Origin: Carettochelys insculpta
Taxonomy: Eukaryota; Chordata; Testudines; Carettochelyidae
Assembly (NCBI RefSeq): GCF_033958435.1
Contig: NC_134138.1
Span: forward strand, 177,242,798-177,306,797
DNA: 64,000 bases
Direction of reading: 5' to 3'
Shown: positions 23,699 to 34,720 of the stretch, piece by piece
Position numbering within the stretch: position 1 is the stretch's first letter
How the letters are laid out: each line of letters starts with the position of its first letter
The notes under the pieces: model-generated
Database searches by the model: none
Seen by the model: the letters and a program-made list of their open reading frames with translations, nothing else
What the model was told of the DNA's origin: nothing
Position numbers and translations under genes: made by a program

Positions 23699-23983
23699 TT
23701 TGTTTGTATACAATCTGCGTGCTCTTTTGAAAAAGGGCCAGATTTCCAAAAGAACTTGCTAGCGTAGATCCAGCCTAAGTGAATTTCTTTGTATTACTTT
23801 CAGTCTCATCTTTGTTATTCAACCCTTTTTCCTGAAACAGGATGTTTTGTAATTAAATTTTCTGTGAATTCTCTGTTCAAGAGCCTAGAGATGAACTGGT
23901 CCAGGATACTGAAATCATCTTGGCCTGTCTGCTAAATTTTCTTTAAAAAGTGTTTACGTTATCATGAGATAAGTAATCATTTA

Positions 23984-24335
23984 GGCTACATCTACACTAC
24001 AGCACTCTTTTGAAAGAAGTCCTTCCGGAAGAGATCTTCTGAAAGAACTTCTTTTGAAAGGGTGTATCAACACACACAAAAAAGCAGATCAAAAGAGTGA
24101 ACTGCTCTTTTGAAAGAGTGTGTCCACTTAGTCCCCACTATGGGCCAGGGATCGAAATGGGCCAGGGATCGAAAAATCTGGTACCATGAGGACTGCTCTT
24201 TCATGAAAAAGGGCTTGCAAAGTGTCTATACACATTTTCTTTTGAAAGAAGGCGCTCTTCCTGAAATGGGAGTGCAAGAGCGCTGTCGAAAGGAGCGCCA
24301 TGTCCTCTTGATTTAGTACCAAAAGAGCACTTTTT
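23984..24335. mobile_element. MITE with lost right end
   Basis: The left end GGCTACATCTACACTACAGC is followed by TCTTTTGAAAGAAG hairpin words, a short direct repeat GGGCCAGGGATCGAAA (near 24141-24177), and TCCTGAAATGGGAGTGC. It matches the 29474-29902 element in reverse orientation. The right terminus is replaced by the start of the next element. Confidence 0.65.
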
Positions 24336-24770
24336 GGCTATGTCTGCACTTGCATTCCTCTTTCGAAAAGGGATTGCAAATGAGGGAAATCAAAAATGCA
24401 AATGAGGTACTGACTTACATATCTCATGCTTCATTTGTATAATCTCTTTTCGGAAGAGATTCTTTTGAAAGAAAAAAAGCGGTGTATGTTGGGCTCTTTT
24501 GAAAATAAAACCCCATCTTTGAAAGAACCCTTCTTCCTGAAACAAAATAGGAAGAAGGGTTCTTTTGAAGGTGGGGTTTATTTTTGAAAGAGCCCTGTCT
24601 ACTCTGCTTTTTTTTTTTTAATTCAAAAGAATCTCTTCCAAAAAGATTATGCAAATGAAGCATGAGATATTAAATCAGTGCCTTGCTTGCATTTTCAATT
24701 TCCCCTCATTTGCATTCCTCCTTCAAAAGAGGAGACCCTTTCGAAAGAACTTGTTCATATAGATATGGCC
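24336..24770. mobile_element. Long-armed MITE
   Basis: The left end GGCTATGTCTGCACTTGCAT and the right end ATATAGATATGGCC are inverted repeats, with long complementary arms that meet at GAAGAAGGGTTCTTTTGAA words near 24510-24570. Most of the element is self-complementary. No duplication could be identified. Confidence 0.75.
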
Positions 24771-25408
24771 TTAGAGGCCTGATAGCTTTTATATTGCTAA
24801 GGCATGAAATTAATGTCACTGGAAAACAGAGAACCAGTTGTTTGTGATGTCAACTATAACCGAAAACTCAGACTGGCCCTCAAGTTGCGTGGACAGGTGT
24901 GAATTCTGATGTAGCACCCATGGTCAAAGCTCTGAAGTGCATTAGCTATGTCGTCATTGTACCTTTTTCCCTGGCTTCTGTTGTGTACTGAACTCTATGT
25001 ATATATGTCTATGCTTGACTTCTTAAGTTGTTTTACTTTCCCAATATGATCAATTCAGTGAACACACATTAGTTGTTTCGATTTTATGTTCTCATAATCT
25101 AAAAATATGTCCCTGTGACTAAAATTGTTTTGTACTTTGTGTCTGCAAAAAAAATTAAATCTATCATGATTATTAAATTAACTCAGTGTGTGAAAATATA
25201 GGAGTTACAGACTTTAACTTATGAAACTATGTATAAGGTTGGATTTCCTCTATGGAAAATTATACCAAATAACATAAGGGTCTGAACAGGAAAAAAAATT
25301 GAAACAGAAATATTAATTTATAAAACAAAATTGATTTTGAAATGGTTAATATAAAATCTTTTTGCTTATTAAAAGTATGTTACTGAATTTATTACCAAAG
25401 TTAATACA
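24771..25408. other. No recognised feature
   Basis: AT-rich unique-looking sequence. Confidence 0.5.
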
Positions 25409-25786
25409 CATAGGCTGGGTCTACACTTGCATCCAACTTCGAAGGGGGCATGTTAATCAGGGTGATGGGAGATTACTAAAGAAGTGCTGCAGTGAATATG
25501 CAGCACTTCTTTAGGCTAATTCTCCCCCGCGGCAGCTTCAAAGTGTCAAACTTCGAAGTGCCGGCATGTGTGTAGCCGCGGGCACTTCGAAGTGCCTACG
25601 CTACGTGAAAGTGGCCACGGCTACACACATGCCGGCACTTCGAAGTTTGACACTTTGAAGCTGCCGCGGGGGAGAATTAGCCTAAAGAAGTGCTGCATAT
25701 TCACTGCAGCACTTCTTTAGTAATCTCCCATCACCCTGATTAACATGCCCCCTTTGAAGCTGGGGACAAGTGTAGACAGGCCCATA
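25409..25786. mobile_element. Near-perfect 370-bp palindromic MITE, 4-bp duplication
   Basis: The element (25413-25782) is flanked by CATA at 25409-25412 and 25783-25786. Its arms of about 170 bp are almost perfect complements. Words such as AGAAGTGCTGCAGTGAATAT on the left pair with ATATTCACTGCAGCACTTCT on the right. Only a short centre near 25595-25610 is unpaired. High arm identity suggests a recent insertion or ongoing arm homogenisation. A related element is at 48218-48573. Confidence 0.85.
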
Positions 25787-28740
25787 ATGAAACAAAGATT
25801 GATTTTTAAATAACCTGAAGATTACAAAAACATCTAGAAGTTGGGACTGTATTGGAGGAAGAAGAATGTACACAGCTTTCACCTTGCAAACCTATACTAG
25901 AGATATATTGGGTTAAGATAATGCTGTTATTACTTTAGGCCCCAATCTCACCATTGATTCTATACAAACACATCCATGAGTGGGGAGTCTCCGGTGAATT
26001 CATGTGGATTTGATTGCCAGATTTGGGCAACAAAATCTTACTGCTCAAATTGTCACTGATTGTTTATTGATTTAACAGAATTACAAAACACCAATTTCTG
26101 AAAAAGTGATCAATAACTTCACGGGGAATATTCATTTTTGCAGCCTGGGACAGAAATTGATATGTTTGATGTCCAGCATACCAGAAACTGTGTAGTCCAG
26201 TATTGCTACACCCCCACCACTACAAAAACACAGAGGACACCCCATAGGCTGCTTACTGTACAAAATAATACTATTATTGTAAATGCTTGAGAGAGAGTTT
26301 GGATGCATATAAACAGCAAGAGTAGCTGGTTTTATTGTTGATGAATACAAAGTGGACCTGATCCTATTTGAATTGAATTAATAGTAACTTCGCAATTAAT
26401 TTCAACAGAACTAGACCCAATGTGTTTCCAGTCCACTAGGCTGCACTTTTTTTGTAGACCCATCAGAAGAAGAAATTAAATAAACTCAGCTTTGTAACAA
26501 GTTGCAGCCAGGTCTCAAAGCAGAAGCCAGGGTTGTGATTACAATCCCCAGGGCAGTGACTTAAATAATTTGTGCTTTCTTGTAAGAGTAAAATCTTCAG
26601 CTATGAAGACTCCTGCTGTCAGTCATCCCATCAGGCATCCAGCTAGCTTACAGGTACTCCTGGTTAGCAAGTCAGGAACACACTATGTGACCTCCACCCA
26701 AACAGTGCTCTCGTCCTGTCCCCAACAAACTGTGCTCCTTTAGGCTAAAGCTGTCCCCTCGCTGATTTTCCCCAGACAGACAGAGATATTATCTAGGCCC
26801 TTCCATACAGAGATTAATTGTAAAATTATTAAATGAATAATTATAAATATTCCTCTGTAGAAAAAAGCCCATTTTAATATTGCTTTACAAAACTGCATTC
26901 CTCTATGCTGAGGTGTGTGCTGCTTTGAAAAAAAAATTGAAGACATAATGTGTTCTCCTGTATAAATTATGATTTATGGGGCATTTTAAAGTTGTTTTAA
27001 AGAAATTGTTTTTTATGGCTATATGCATTGTTGAGACCCCTCTTATTCCTCATATCTAATAATCCAGCACTCAGCAGTAATATTTTATTCTCATATATGC
27101 AAATGTAAACAGAGATGGTCCATCTGTGTTTAGGGACCCCATCCTAATACTACTGAAGACATTCAGAACACTATCATTGACATCAAAGGAAAGAATCAGA
27201 TCCTATAAAGCTCAATATTTTATATAAAATTGATTATGTGACAGACAAATTAAAATGTTTTAAACAATTTCAGAAGGCTACCATATCCCCTTTGGGTTTT
27301 CTCCAGATTATTAAATTAAATGACAATGTCAATAATGATCAGTTTCTTTGAACTTAAATATTTTTGAAATGTACTACTTCTGTATAGTTTTATCAGATAT
27401 TAGAGTTTTTAAAAATGAGAATTAAAAAAACCTTTTTGAAATATCAAAGCTCAAATTCTTGGGAGAGAAAACAAGATCCTTAGTAATAATTACATTGTGA
27501 GTGTCTTGTAAATGTTTTCTTTTTTTTGTTTTCTTAGTTAAACAGATACTCATCCACCATAGAAATTAATCTGAAACAAAAAGCCACTTGGGTGGCTCTG
27601 AGTACAGAACGAACAGCTGCCACCATTCTGCCAGCTATTTTAAACTGACTGGGAGGGTGATCGTGAAGTCTGGTTCAAGAGTTATTTTCCATATAATTTT
27701 AACATTTTAAGAGTTTAGAAGTGCATACAAATTAAAAGTTTGTTTCCTTTTCTTCAAAACAGAAACAACGCCTCTCACTGCTCTCCCCCCCCCCACCCCC
27801 ACCCCCAGCCCTCCTGCTCAAAGTTAGGCCTTACATAGTGTTGGGTAATATTTAATTTCATAATCAGCACTAGTTTCAAACAGTAGAGGACACAAAAAAC
27901 GTTCGAGTGCAGAGGGAAAGGTGGAAATACATTTGTGCTGAGAATCAGTTCACAGTGTTTTATATATATATAAAAACACTGAATATATATATAAACACTG
28001 CATGTTATATATACTGTAATATTAATTTACTGTCACATGATTGAGCCAATTGAAGTCCATTTGTTTGAAGCTTATTCAGTAATAACTATTTATAGTTCTT
28101 ACCTGAAAACAAAACTAAAATGATTACACAATAAAATTCCAACAAAATTTTCTAAATAACAACTGTGTGGTAGCCATCTTGAATTTGGCAGCCATCTTAA
28201 GGTATTTTAAATAGCTTCATAGCCAGGAATAATTAATAAATCACATTTTACAAATGTGAAAATTTTGGTATTTCTATACCTGAAGAGAGACTTTTGAAAT
28301 TGTCATTTATTTCAATGGAATTAAAAGGATAGGGCATACTAACACTGATGTGGTGTTAGCAGAAGAAATGAGGTCAAATATTGTTGAATTGTATGCTTGC
28401 AAAAATGTTAATAGTAAACTGTTAGTGTAAACTTGAATACAAGGTAATGAACTAAAGACAGAACGCTAGCAGTATTGTAAACTCTTGTGATTTTATTGAA
28501 TATGTCATAATGTTTGGTATTTTTCTTAAAGGCACAACTGTTAGCTTGAATCATGTGACTGCATGATAAACTAAACTTTTTTCTTAGTAAGTTTCTAGCT
28601 CTCCTGGTGGTGGAAAATAAAGCTTCATGATTTGAAGGACTTAAAAGCCTCAGCAGCCAGAATTCAAATTAAAAACACCCCAACATGTCGTAGTATAAAC
28701 CCCATGATTTTAGACCACTCTTGTGATTTCGATAGCTAGA
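25787..28740. other. No recognised gene; (TA)n and C-rich simple sequence
   Basis: Nearly 3 kb of AT-rich, unique-looking DNA. Simple sequences are a C-rich run at about 27786-27808 and TATATA runs at about 27961-28015, which make short hairpins. I see no coding signature. Conserved non-coding elements would need a genome comparison. Confidence 0.5.
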
Positions 28741-28744
28741 CTCA

Positions 28745-28870
28745 CACTTTTGTATTATTTATATTGTGGTAGCATCCAGGAGCTCCAAACATGGACCAGG
28801 ACCCCATTATGCTAGCTGTTGTACAAACAGAAAAAAAGACAATCTCCGGCCAAAAGAGACTAAAATGTAA
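28745..28870 (-). repeat. Old interspersed repeat, (ATT)n-tailed
   Basis: The sequence has the words CCCCATTATGCTAGCTGTTGTA and AAAGACAATCTC in the same order as at 30895-31015, next to a TATTATTTATATT tail. The two are copies of one family. I cannot name it reliably. Confidence 0.5.
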
Positions 28871-28929
28871 GTTTAAGAAAAAAGATAACTGGCAGATACA
28901 AACAAAGGAGCACAAGAAAACAATGAGAT

Positions 28930-29050
28930 AGGTATCGCAGACATGCATCTGACAAAGTGGATCTTTGCCCATGAAAGCTTATGTTCCAAAAAATCTGTTA
29001 GTTTATAAGGTGCTGTAGAACTTCTCATTTGTAATGAGACAGACTGTGAT
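28930..29050 (+). mobile_element. Penelope-like 3' tail fragment
   Basis: Blocks GCATCTGACAAAGTGGATC, GCCCATGAAAGCTTATG and CTGTTAGTTTATAAGGTGC follow the order of the other tails. The hammerhead-like motif (28945-28983) keeps GCAT/ATG pairing, but the CTGANGAA strand reads CTGACAAA and is probably inactive. Confidence 0.65.
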
Positions 29051-29104
29051 ATCAGCACCCCAACTGCTTAATTCTTGTATTTTAAAGAAGGGTTTTGAGG
29101 AGGG

Positions 29105-30000
29105 ATCTACAGTTTTATAGATTGTAAGTGCAGAAGGGACCTCTGATCTACAGGTGGCCAGGCCCCAGGACTCACCCAAAATAATTCCTAGAGGAAACCT
29201 TTTGGAGAAACATCCAAGTGTGGTTTTAAAATTGCTAATGGTACAGAATCTACCAAGACTCTTGGTAAATTGTTCTAATGGTTAATTACCCTGACTGTTA
29301 AAAATTTCTAGTATAAATTTGTCTAGCTTCAGCTTCTAGTCAATGATCATATTATAACATGTTCTTCTCATTTGAAGAGCCCATTATCAAATATTTGTTC
29401 ACCATGTAGTTATTTACAGATTGTAACCAAGTCACCCCTTACTTTTTCCTTTGTTAAACTAAACAGACTCAAGGGCCGTGTCTACACTAGCAAGGTCTTC
29501 TGAAATATTTTTTGAAAGAAGGGGATCTTCGAAATATCCAATGGAGATCATACACACAAAAAGTGTTTTCAAAATTAAATCAAAAGAACATGGCTCTCCT
29601 TTTGAAAGTGCTCTTCTACTCCCATTTCAGGAAGAATGTCTTTTTGTGAAATAAAATGTGTGTAGATGCTCCATGGGCCCTTTTTTCCAAATGAGCAGTC
29701 CTCATGGCGTCTGATTTTTTTTCCATCCCTGGCCCATTCTTTCAAAAGAGTGGGTGCTGTGTGGACTCTCTGTTTTGAAAGAGCAGACCACTCTTTTTTG
29801 ATCTGCTTTTTAGTGTGTGGACACACACTTTCGAAAATTCTTTCAGAAGAGATGATCCAGAACGACTTCTTTTGAAAGATTGCTGGAGTGTAACATGTAG
29901 CTAAGGAGAATGTAACTCATATTTTCTGATACTTTAATAATTGTTTGGCTCTCCTCTGAACCCTGTCCAATTTATCAATGTTATTCTTTAAAGGAAAATA
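29105..30000 (-). mobile_element. CR1 3'-end fragment, split by a MITE
   Basis: The two pieces (29105-29473 and 29903-30000) resemble a CR1 3' untranslated region in reverse, including AGATTGTAAGTGCAGAAGG and CCCTGACTGTTAAAAA. The MITE at 29474-29902 interrupts them. No coding part is present. Confidence 0.65.
29474..29902. mobile_element. MITE inserted in CR1 fragment
   Basis: Left GGCCGTGTCTACACTAGC and right GAGTGTAACATGTAGCT are inverted ends. AAG flanks both sides (29471-29473 and 29903-29905), a possible 3-bp duplication. The interior is related in reverse orientation to 23984-24335. Confidence 0.7.
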
Positions 30001-30623
30001 TTGAGGAACCTGAACATTCTAAGTTTTCTTTTAAATTTTAGAGAATCCAAAGGTTATAACTTAGGCGAGCTCAGATCAAAAAACTTTAAAACCACTCATT
30101 GTGTAGGTGGGGATGCTGTGTGCAGGTAGGCTGGTAGCTTTTGGCACTAGTAAGGAGTAGCTACAGGCTATGTGCCAGGCGGGATATTGAGCAAGGAGCA
30201 GGAAGGGTGCTGCTGCAGGGCCAGCAGGATGCTTGGCACCTAGTTGGGACAATAGGGGCAGGATAAGAACTGTGCTCCAAACTCCCGGGAATACAATGAG
30301 CGGAGGGAGTGGGATACCAGGAGCCAGATTTCCAGTGCCAAGAACACCAATAAGGATAGGCTATGAAGGGGCTGCAAACTGAAACTAATAAGCTTACATT
30401 TATTGCATTAGCAGAAGGGGAGCTATGGCAGCTGTACCTGCTGATGCAACGTAAACAACCTGTCTGGAGGCCTGCCAGTGGCTTACCCTGACCAACTGTG
30501 TGGGGCCCATGGACTGCAGGTAGACCACCACTGGACTGCAGCAGAGCAATACAAAGAAAGGGGTGGCTGGCATGGTCAAAAGTGCGTTATCTAAGAAAAT
30601 AATCTTCACAGCAGCAATCTCAA
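30001..30623. other. No recognised feature
   Basis: Mixed-composition sequence with no gene or repeat that I can identify. Confidence 0.5.
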
Positions 30624-30795
30624 TTGATCTGTATGGTTTGAGCATTGGCCTGTTAAGCCCAGGGTTGTGAATTCAATCCTTGAGGAGCCCATTTAGGGAT
30701 CTGGTACAAATAGATTAAAAAGGGATGGTATACTTGGTCCTGGTAAAGGACTGGACGTAATGACCTTCTGAGGTTCCTTCCAGCTCTCTCTCTCT
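30624..30795 (+). mobile_element. tRNA-derived SINE with CR1-like tail
   Basis: The head has a tRNA-like A-box region (TGGTTTGAGCATTGG) and a B-box-like region (GGGTTGTGAATTCAATCC). The tail (GGACTGGACGTAATGACCTT, then GGTTCCTTCCAGCTC) resembles the CR1 3' end, as expected of a SINE moved by CR1 machinery. It ends in a (TC)n(TG)n microsatellite. A reverse-oriented relative is at 52413-52605. Confidence 0.75.
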
Positions 30796-30869
30796 CTCTG
30801 TGTGGGGGTGTGTGGGAAGACTGTATTTGTCATAGCCCATGACCAGATCTTCCAGTAATTGATATGAAA

Positions 30870-31015
30870 TTTGATGAGAATCTAGACAAATATTTTAATT
30901 ATTATTATTTGATTATAATAGTACCTATGATCCCTAGTCACAGCCCAGACTCCATTGTGCTAGGCTCTGTGCAGGCACACAACAAAATACAATCACTTTC
31001 CCAAAAAGCACATGT
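30870..31015 (-). repeat. Old interspersed repeat, (ATT)n-tailed
   Basis: A TTATTATTATTTGATTATAA tail is followed by CCCAGACTCCATTGTGCTAG and CACACAACAAAATACAATC. It is a second copy of the 28745-28870 family, which is unnamed here. Confidence 0.5.
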
Positions 31016-32095
31016 AGATGGATTGGAAGGAAAGGTTAAAAACATGGCATGAAAAGAACCAGCTAGACTTGCACACCCTGGGTGTGAGTGTCCAGAGGGG
31101 GCAAGTTAAGACTGATGCCCAGATGATGAATGATGAGGATGATATTAGCAGCCTTACTAAGGCTGGCAATCCAGTGAAAGATACAATTCAAAGCACAAAA
31201 TGGAGCAGTCAGCTGGAGAGTATATCTTGGGGAGGTGATGTTTTGCTTACAGTCCAGGGCAGGACTGAGCAGGTGGGTGATGTTAGTTCCCTGGCTCCAG
31301 GCGCCTAGTTTACAGTCTAGGCGAGGAGCAGAAAAGCTAGAGACAGAAGGGGGGCAACAGCGTCCACATGGCTCAGGGGAAGGGCAGAGGCGCTATGAGT
31401 AGCAGGAAGCGGCCCCTCCACCTTAGGAAGTTTCTACTCAGCCTGGCTATTTCCACGGCGCCTAGAGGCGGGGCACAGGCGTAGTTTGGGGTGAGCTGGC
31501 CCGGTTGTAGAGCAGCCACCTGCTCCTGGAAGCCGGCTCCGCCACGGCAGGTCCCGGGCGGCTCCACAATCGGTCTCGTCGAGCCGGCTGGGGAACTGGT
31601 GCCGCGAAGCCAAGGCCAGAGGGAGGGGTGGGAGTGAGGTCTGACCGGCTCGCCCGGCCGCCCGCCCTGCAGTGGGAAGCAACAGGCAGTAGGAAGGCGG
31701 GTTGTGTCTGAGGCGGCGGCGAAACCTGGTCCCCGCCCAGCGCTCCCCGCGCGCGCCGGAGCAGCATGGCAGTTAAAACCGTTAACAGCTCCCACTTTCG
31801 AACTGATTCAAACTCAGCAGCGCCCAACCGCCTCTCCCCTCGCTCCGCGGGCGCTTCCTCTTCTACCAACCGCCTGCCCACCCGCGGCTGACGCGCGCCT
31901 CAGGGCCCCCCTTGCCCGCGCACCCCGCTCCCCGGGGGGCTGAGGGGCACGCGGGGCTTGAGAAGGGGGCACGGAACGCGCCATCCCCCCCGCCCCCCAG
32001 CCAGCGCGAGAACAAAGAGAGCCCCGCCGCCCCCTCTCCCCCCCGCACGTGGGGAGCGAACGCCCCGCCCCCGGCCCCGCCTCTCCCTGCTGCGG

Positions 32096-32190
32096 ATTGG
32101 CTCAGGCGGCTCCTTCACGTCCATCCAATGGGGGCGGTGCTTGGTTCTCTCCAATGAGCGCGCTGCCGATTGGGCCGCCGGGTTTGGCGC
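32096..32190 (+). promoter_or_regulatory. EZH2: EZH2 core promoter: four CCAAT boxes and an E2F site
   Basis: CCAAT boxes lie at 32096-32100 (as ATTGG), 32125-32129, 32151-32155 and 32169-32173 (as ATTGG), spaced about 14-30 bp. The E2F consensus TTTGGCGC is at 32183-32190. The block CGATTGGGC...TTTGGCGCTCGGTCCGG closely resembles the start of the human EZH2 transcript as I remember it. NF-Y plus E2F sites fit the known cell-cycle-dependent expression of EZH2. The binding sites are seen in the sequence; their use is inferred. Confidence 0.8.
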
Positions 32191-32279
32191 TCGGTCCGGG
32201 AGGGTGAATCCGGCGGCCGGAGGCAGAGAGGAGCGGAGAGGGGACCCGGAGGCGGGAGCACCGGCGGGCGTTGAGGGGG
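32155..32279 (+). other. EZH2: EZH2 exon 1, untranslated
   Basis: By analogy with mammalian EZH2, transcription starts in the CCAAT/E2F block and the first exon is non-coding. The left edge is approximate. A good donor, GTGAGT, starts at 32280, within the tandem repeat GTGAGTGAGTGAGTGAG, so alternative donors 4 bp apart are possible. The first in-frame ATG is in exon 2. Confidence 0.6.
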
Positions 32280-34561
32280 GTGAGTGAGTGAGTGAGCGAG
32301 CGCGCGCGGCCGGGCGCGCGGCAGCCGGGAGTGGCTATTTTTAACAGGCGCCCTTTGTCCCGAGGGAGGCGGCGGGAGGAGGGGGCCAGCCGAGGGGGGG
32401 CCCTGCAGTCAGGGAAGGCGCCCCGGACGAGAGGGTGGCGGGGCGCGGGCGCCGGGGGCGGGACACGCTCTGCGGGCTGGTGACAGCTCGAGAGACACCC
32501 GGAGCGCGAAGCGCCCTTTGTCTAAGTTGGCGCTGCCCAACCCTGGCGGCGGGGTCCCTCCGACCGGCCCGCCCGAGACAAAGGCGGGAGTGGAGCTGCG
32601 GGCTTGGGACCCCCAGCCACGGCGGGCGCGTGGAGGAGCCCGGCTGCTCTTTTCCTCATTGACTTCAGGCTCGTGGCGGGCGCGGGGGCAGTTGGACCGA
32701 GGGGACGTCCCCCTGAAAGGGCGAACGAGGGTTTAACACGCCCGAGTGAAACACAGCAAAATTTTCCTTCCCGTTGGAGGTGCCGGGGAAATGAAATTAC
32801 TTGGCCCAAACGGGGGGCCTCCCTGCTACGGGGAGCGGGACTGGGCGCCTGGGTAGGTCAGCTCCAGGCTCATGTGCCCTTAGATAGTCTCCCGGAAGCT
32901 GTTGAGCTGTCTCTGGGTTGTTCCTCCTTTTGCCTTTTCACATGAGTTGCTGCTTTCGAGCCTCCCCCGCTCTCTCCCCTCTCTTTATCTGTGAAGATCT
33001 TGGGGGGCAGGAAGGATGTTCTGTGCAAAGGCAGTGGGGTGGTATTACTGGCAAACCTGCATGAGGACAACTCGAGTCAACTTCCCAATTTCTGAGGACG
33101 GTAGTGGGTTTTTGTGTTCTACAGCATTGTATGGCATTTCACAAGTTCGGATAGACTGGGCGCTGTTGAACGTGAGACATGCTCTTCCTAAAAACCTGGT
33201 TTTTATTGAGTCATTTTGGTAGGTAGAAGGGGGCCGTGATAGAGAGAGCTGCCTTTTTATTCAAATTGTAAGAGCAAAAAAGTGACTAGTAAATAGGACA
33301 AAGATTGATGCGTGATCTGGTATTATTTTGAAATGTTCCGTATTAACAGTTGCCTGCAGTGATTCAGAAGTAATTGGGAGTGAGAAGGAGACAAGAAGCT
33401 TGTAGGTGTGCTTATGTAAATTAATTTGGCTTTTGTTCAAGTGGCTTCTCTCTCCTGTTTCTGGATTACCATCCACACTATTCTGGAATAGGAACAATAT
33501 AGAGCTGGGAATTCAGATCTCTGTTCCCTTCCATCTCAGAAAAGAAAATTTTGAAACACTTCATGTTTCAATTTGTGTGAGCAAAATTGATCTCTTGTGC
33601 CATTCCACTGGAGTTTTTTCTAGATGTAGAATTATACAAACACACAGGGATCAAAAATATGTATTGGGGCATCTTTTGAATTTCTAAACTGGGATTTCCT
33701 GATTGATTTCTAGGGTATAACACTTTCTAAAGTTTGAATGTAATTTGTAAGAGTTAATTAAAAGGCTATTCTTTTTGTTTGTTCTAAGTGTCCATATCAA
33801 ATTGGGAGACCCTGGAATGTATATTTGTGGTAACCAGAAAGCATGTTGTGAAGGGTGAGTACTTGTAAGCATTGTACTGTAAGTACTTTAATTTGGTCTC
33901 TTAAAATTTGAATGCTCAAGACCTGCTGATACCTTATGATCAGCCCTGCAATACAGTACATTTATTTGTATTTTTTTCTGTGCCATGTTAGCATGGAATC
34001 TTGCATGTGAATGGGATATTAGAATAAAAAGTTCAGTTGTTCTCCATGCCCGTTTTATTCTTTCACCCTATTGCTTAATTCTGAAGGTGATTGTGACATC
34101 CAATAAAGAGTTCCATCTTTAAAGAATTTGAGACAAATTAAGAAGCATATATCCTGTTTTCACAAAAATTTCCCTAGTGGGAAAGGGCAGCGGTGGAAAT
34201 TTCTAAATAAACTTTTGTAAACTTTCCAAGAGGAGTGAACAATTGCCTTATCTTAAAACTATGCCGTATTCAAAATCTTAGTTTAGGTTGACAAATGTCT
34301 GTAGGATTTGGGTTTGTCACAGAGTTAGTGAAATATAACTACTTCAAAAAATGAAGAATTCCATTTTGTCACTGACTTGCAAATCAAATATGCATGGTTA
34401 CTTTTATATGTACCTTTAACTCAGTACTGTAAATGGAGGCTGGGAGCTTGAAGGTTCAGCTATTTTCTTTTCTGCCTCTCTGGAACTACTGTTGAGAATA
34501 GAAATCAGTTCCTTCCAATAATGTTTCAGAGCTAAGAAGACTGAAATACAGTACTCATTAC

Positions 34562-34720
34562 CAATGTTCCCTCTCTTTCTTTCCCATCCATGTATGGAAT
34601 AAATTTTATGTGCCCTGAGGCATGTGCATATGTGCACTACCAGGAAAACATATGCAGACTGTGGGCAATCATTGTGCTCTGCTAATCAGCTGGGCAGTGC
34701 CTGACTCTCTGGTGTGGGTG
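34562..34720. repeat. Possible DNA-transposon fragment
   Basis: The left words GTTCCCTCTCTTTCTTTCCC and GGAATAAATTTTATGTGC resemble an element family that I associate with sauropsid genomes. The right end is not identifiable. Confidence 0.3.

Larger units (their letters stand above)
31440..32700. promoter_or_regulatory. EZH2: CpG island, EZH2 promoter region
   Basis: CpG and GC content rise sharply here against AT-rich flanks, and CpG is not depleted. The island surrounds the presumed EZH2 start and runs into intron 1. GC boxes of the CCCCGCCCC type occur near 32062-32080 and a GGGGGCGG lies at about 32130-32137. No TATA box is seen, as is usual for CpG-island promoters. Long open frames in the island on both strands reflect composition. 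I recognise no divergent gene on the left side. Confidence 0.85.

Noticed and set aside
25413..25782. CRISPR array or attachment site
   Set aside because: This is a eukaryotic palindromic transposon; there are no regularly spaced direct repeats.
1..32000. Y RNA genes upstream of EZH2
   Set aside because: In human the Y RNA cluster lies upstream of EZH2, so I looked for GGCTGGTCCGA with a downstream TTGACTAG. No pair was found on either strand; single partial hits (for example near 8160 and 51680) lie in a CR1 element or lack the second half.
31373..32945. Several open frames on both strands in the CpG island
   Set aside because: High GC removes stop codons. None continues across a splice site or matches a known family, and EZH2 exon 1 is untranslated.
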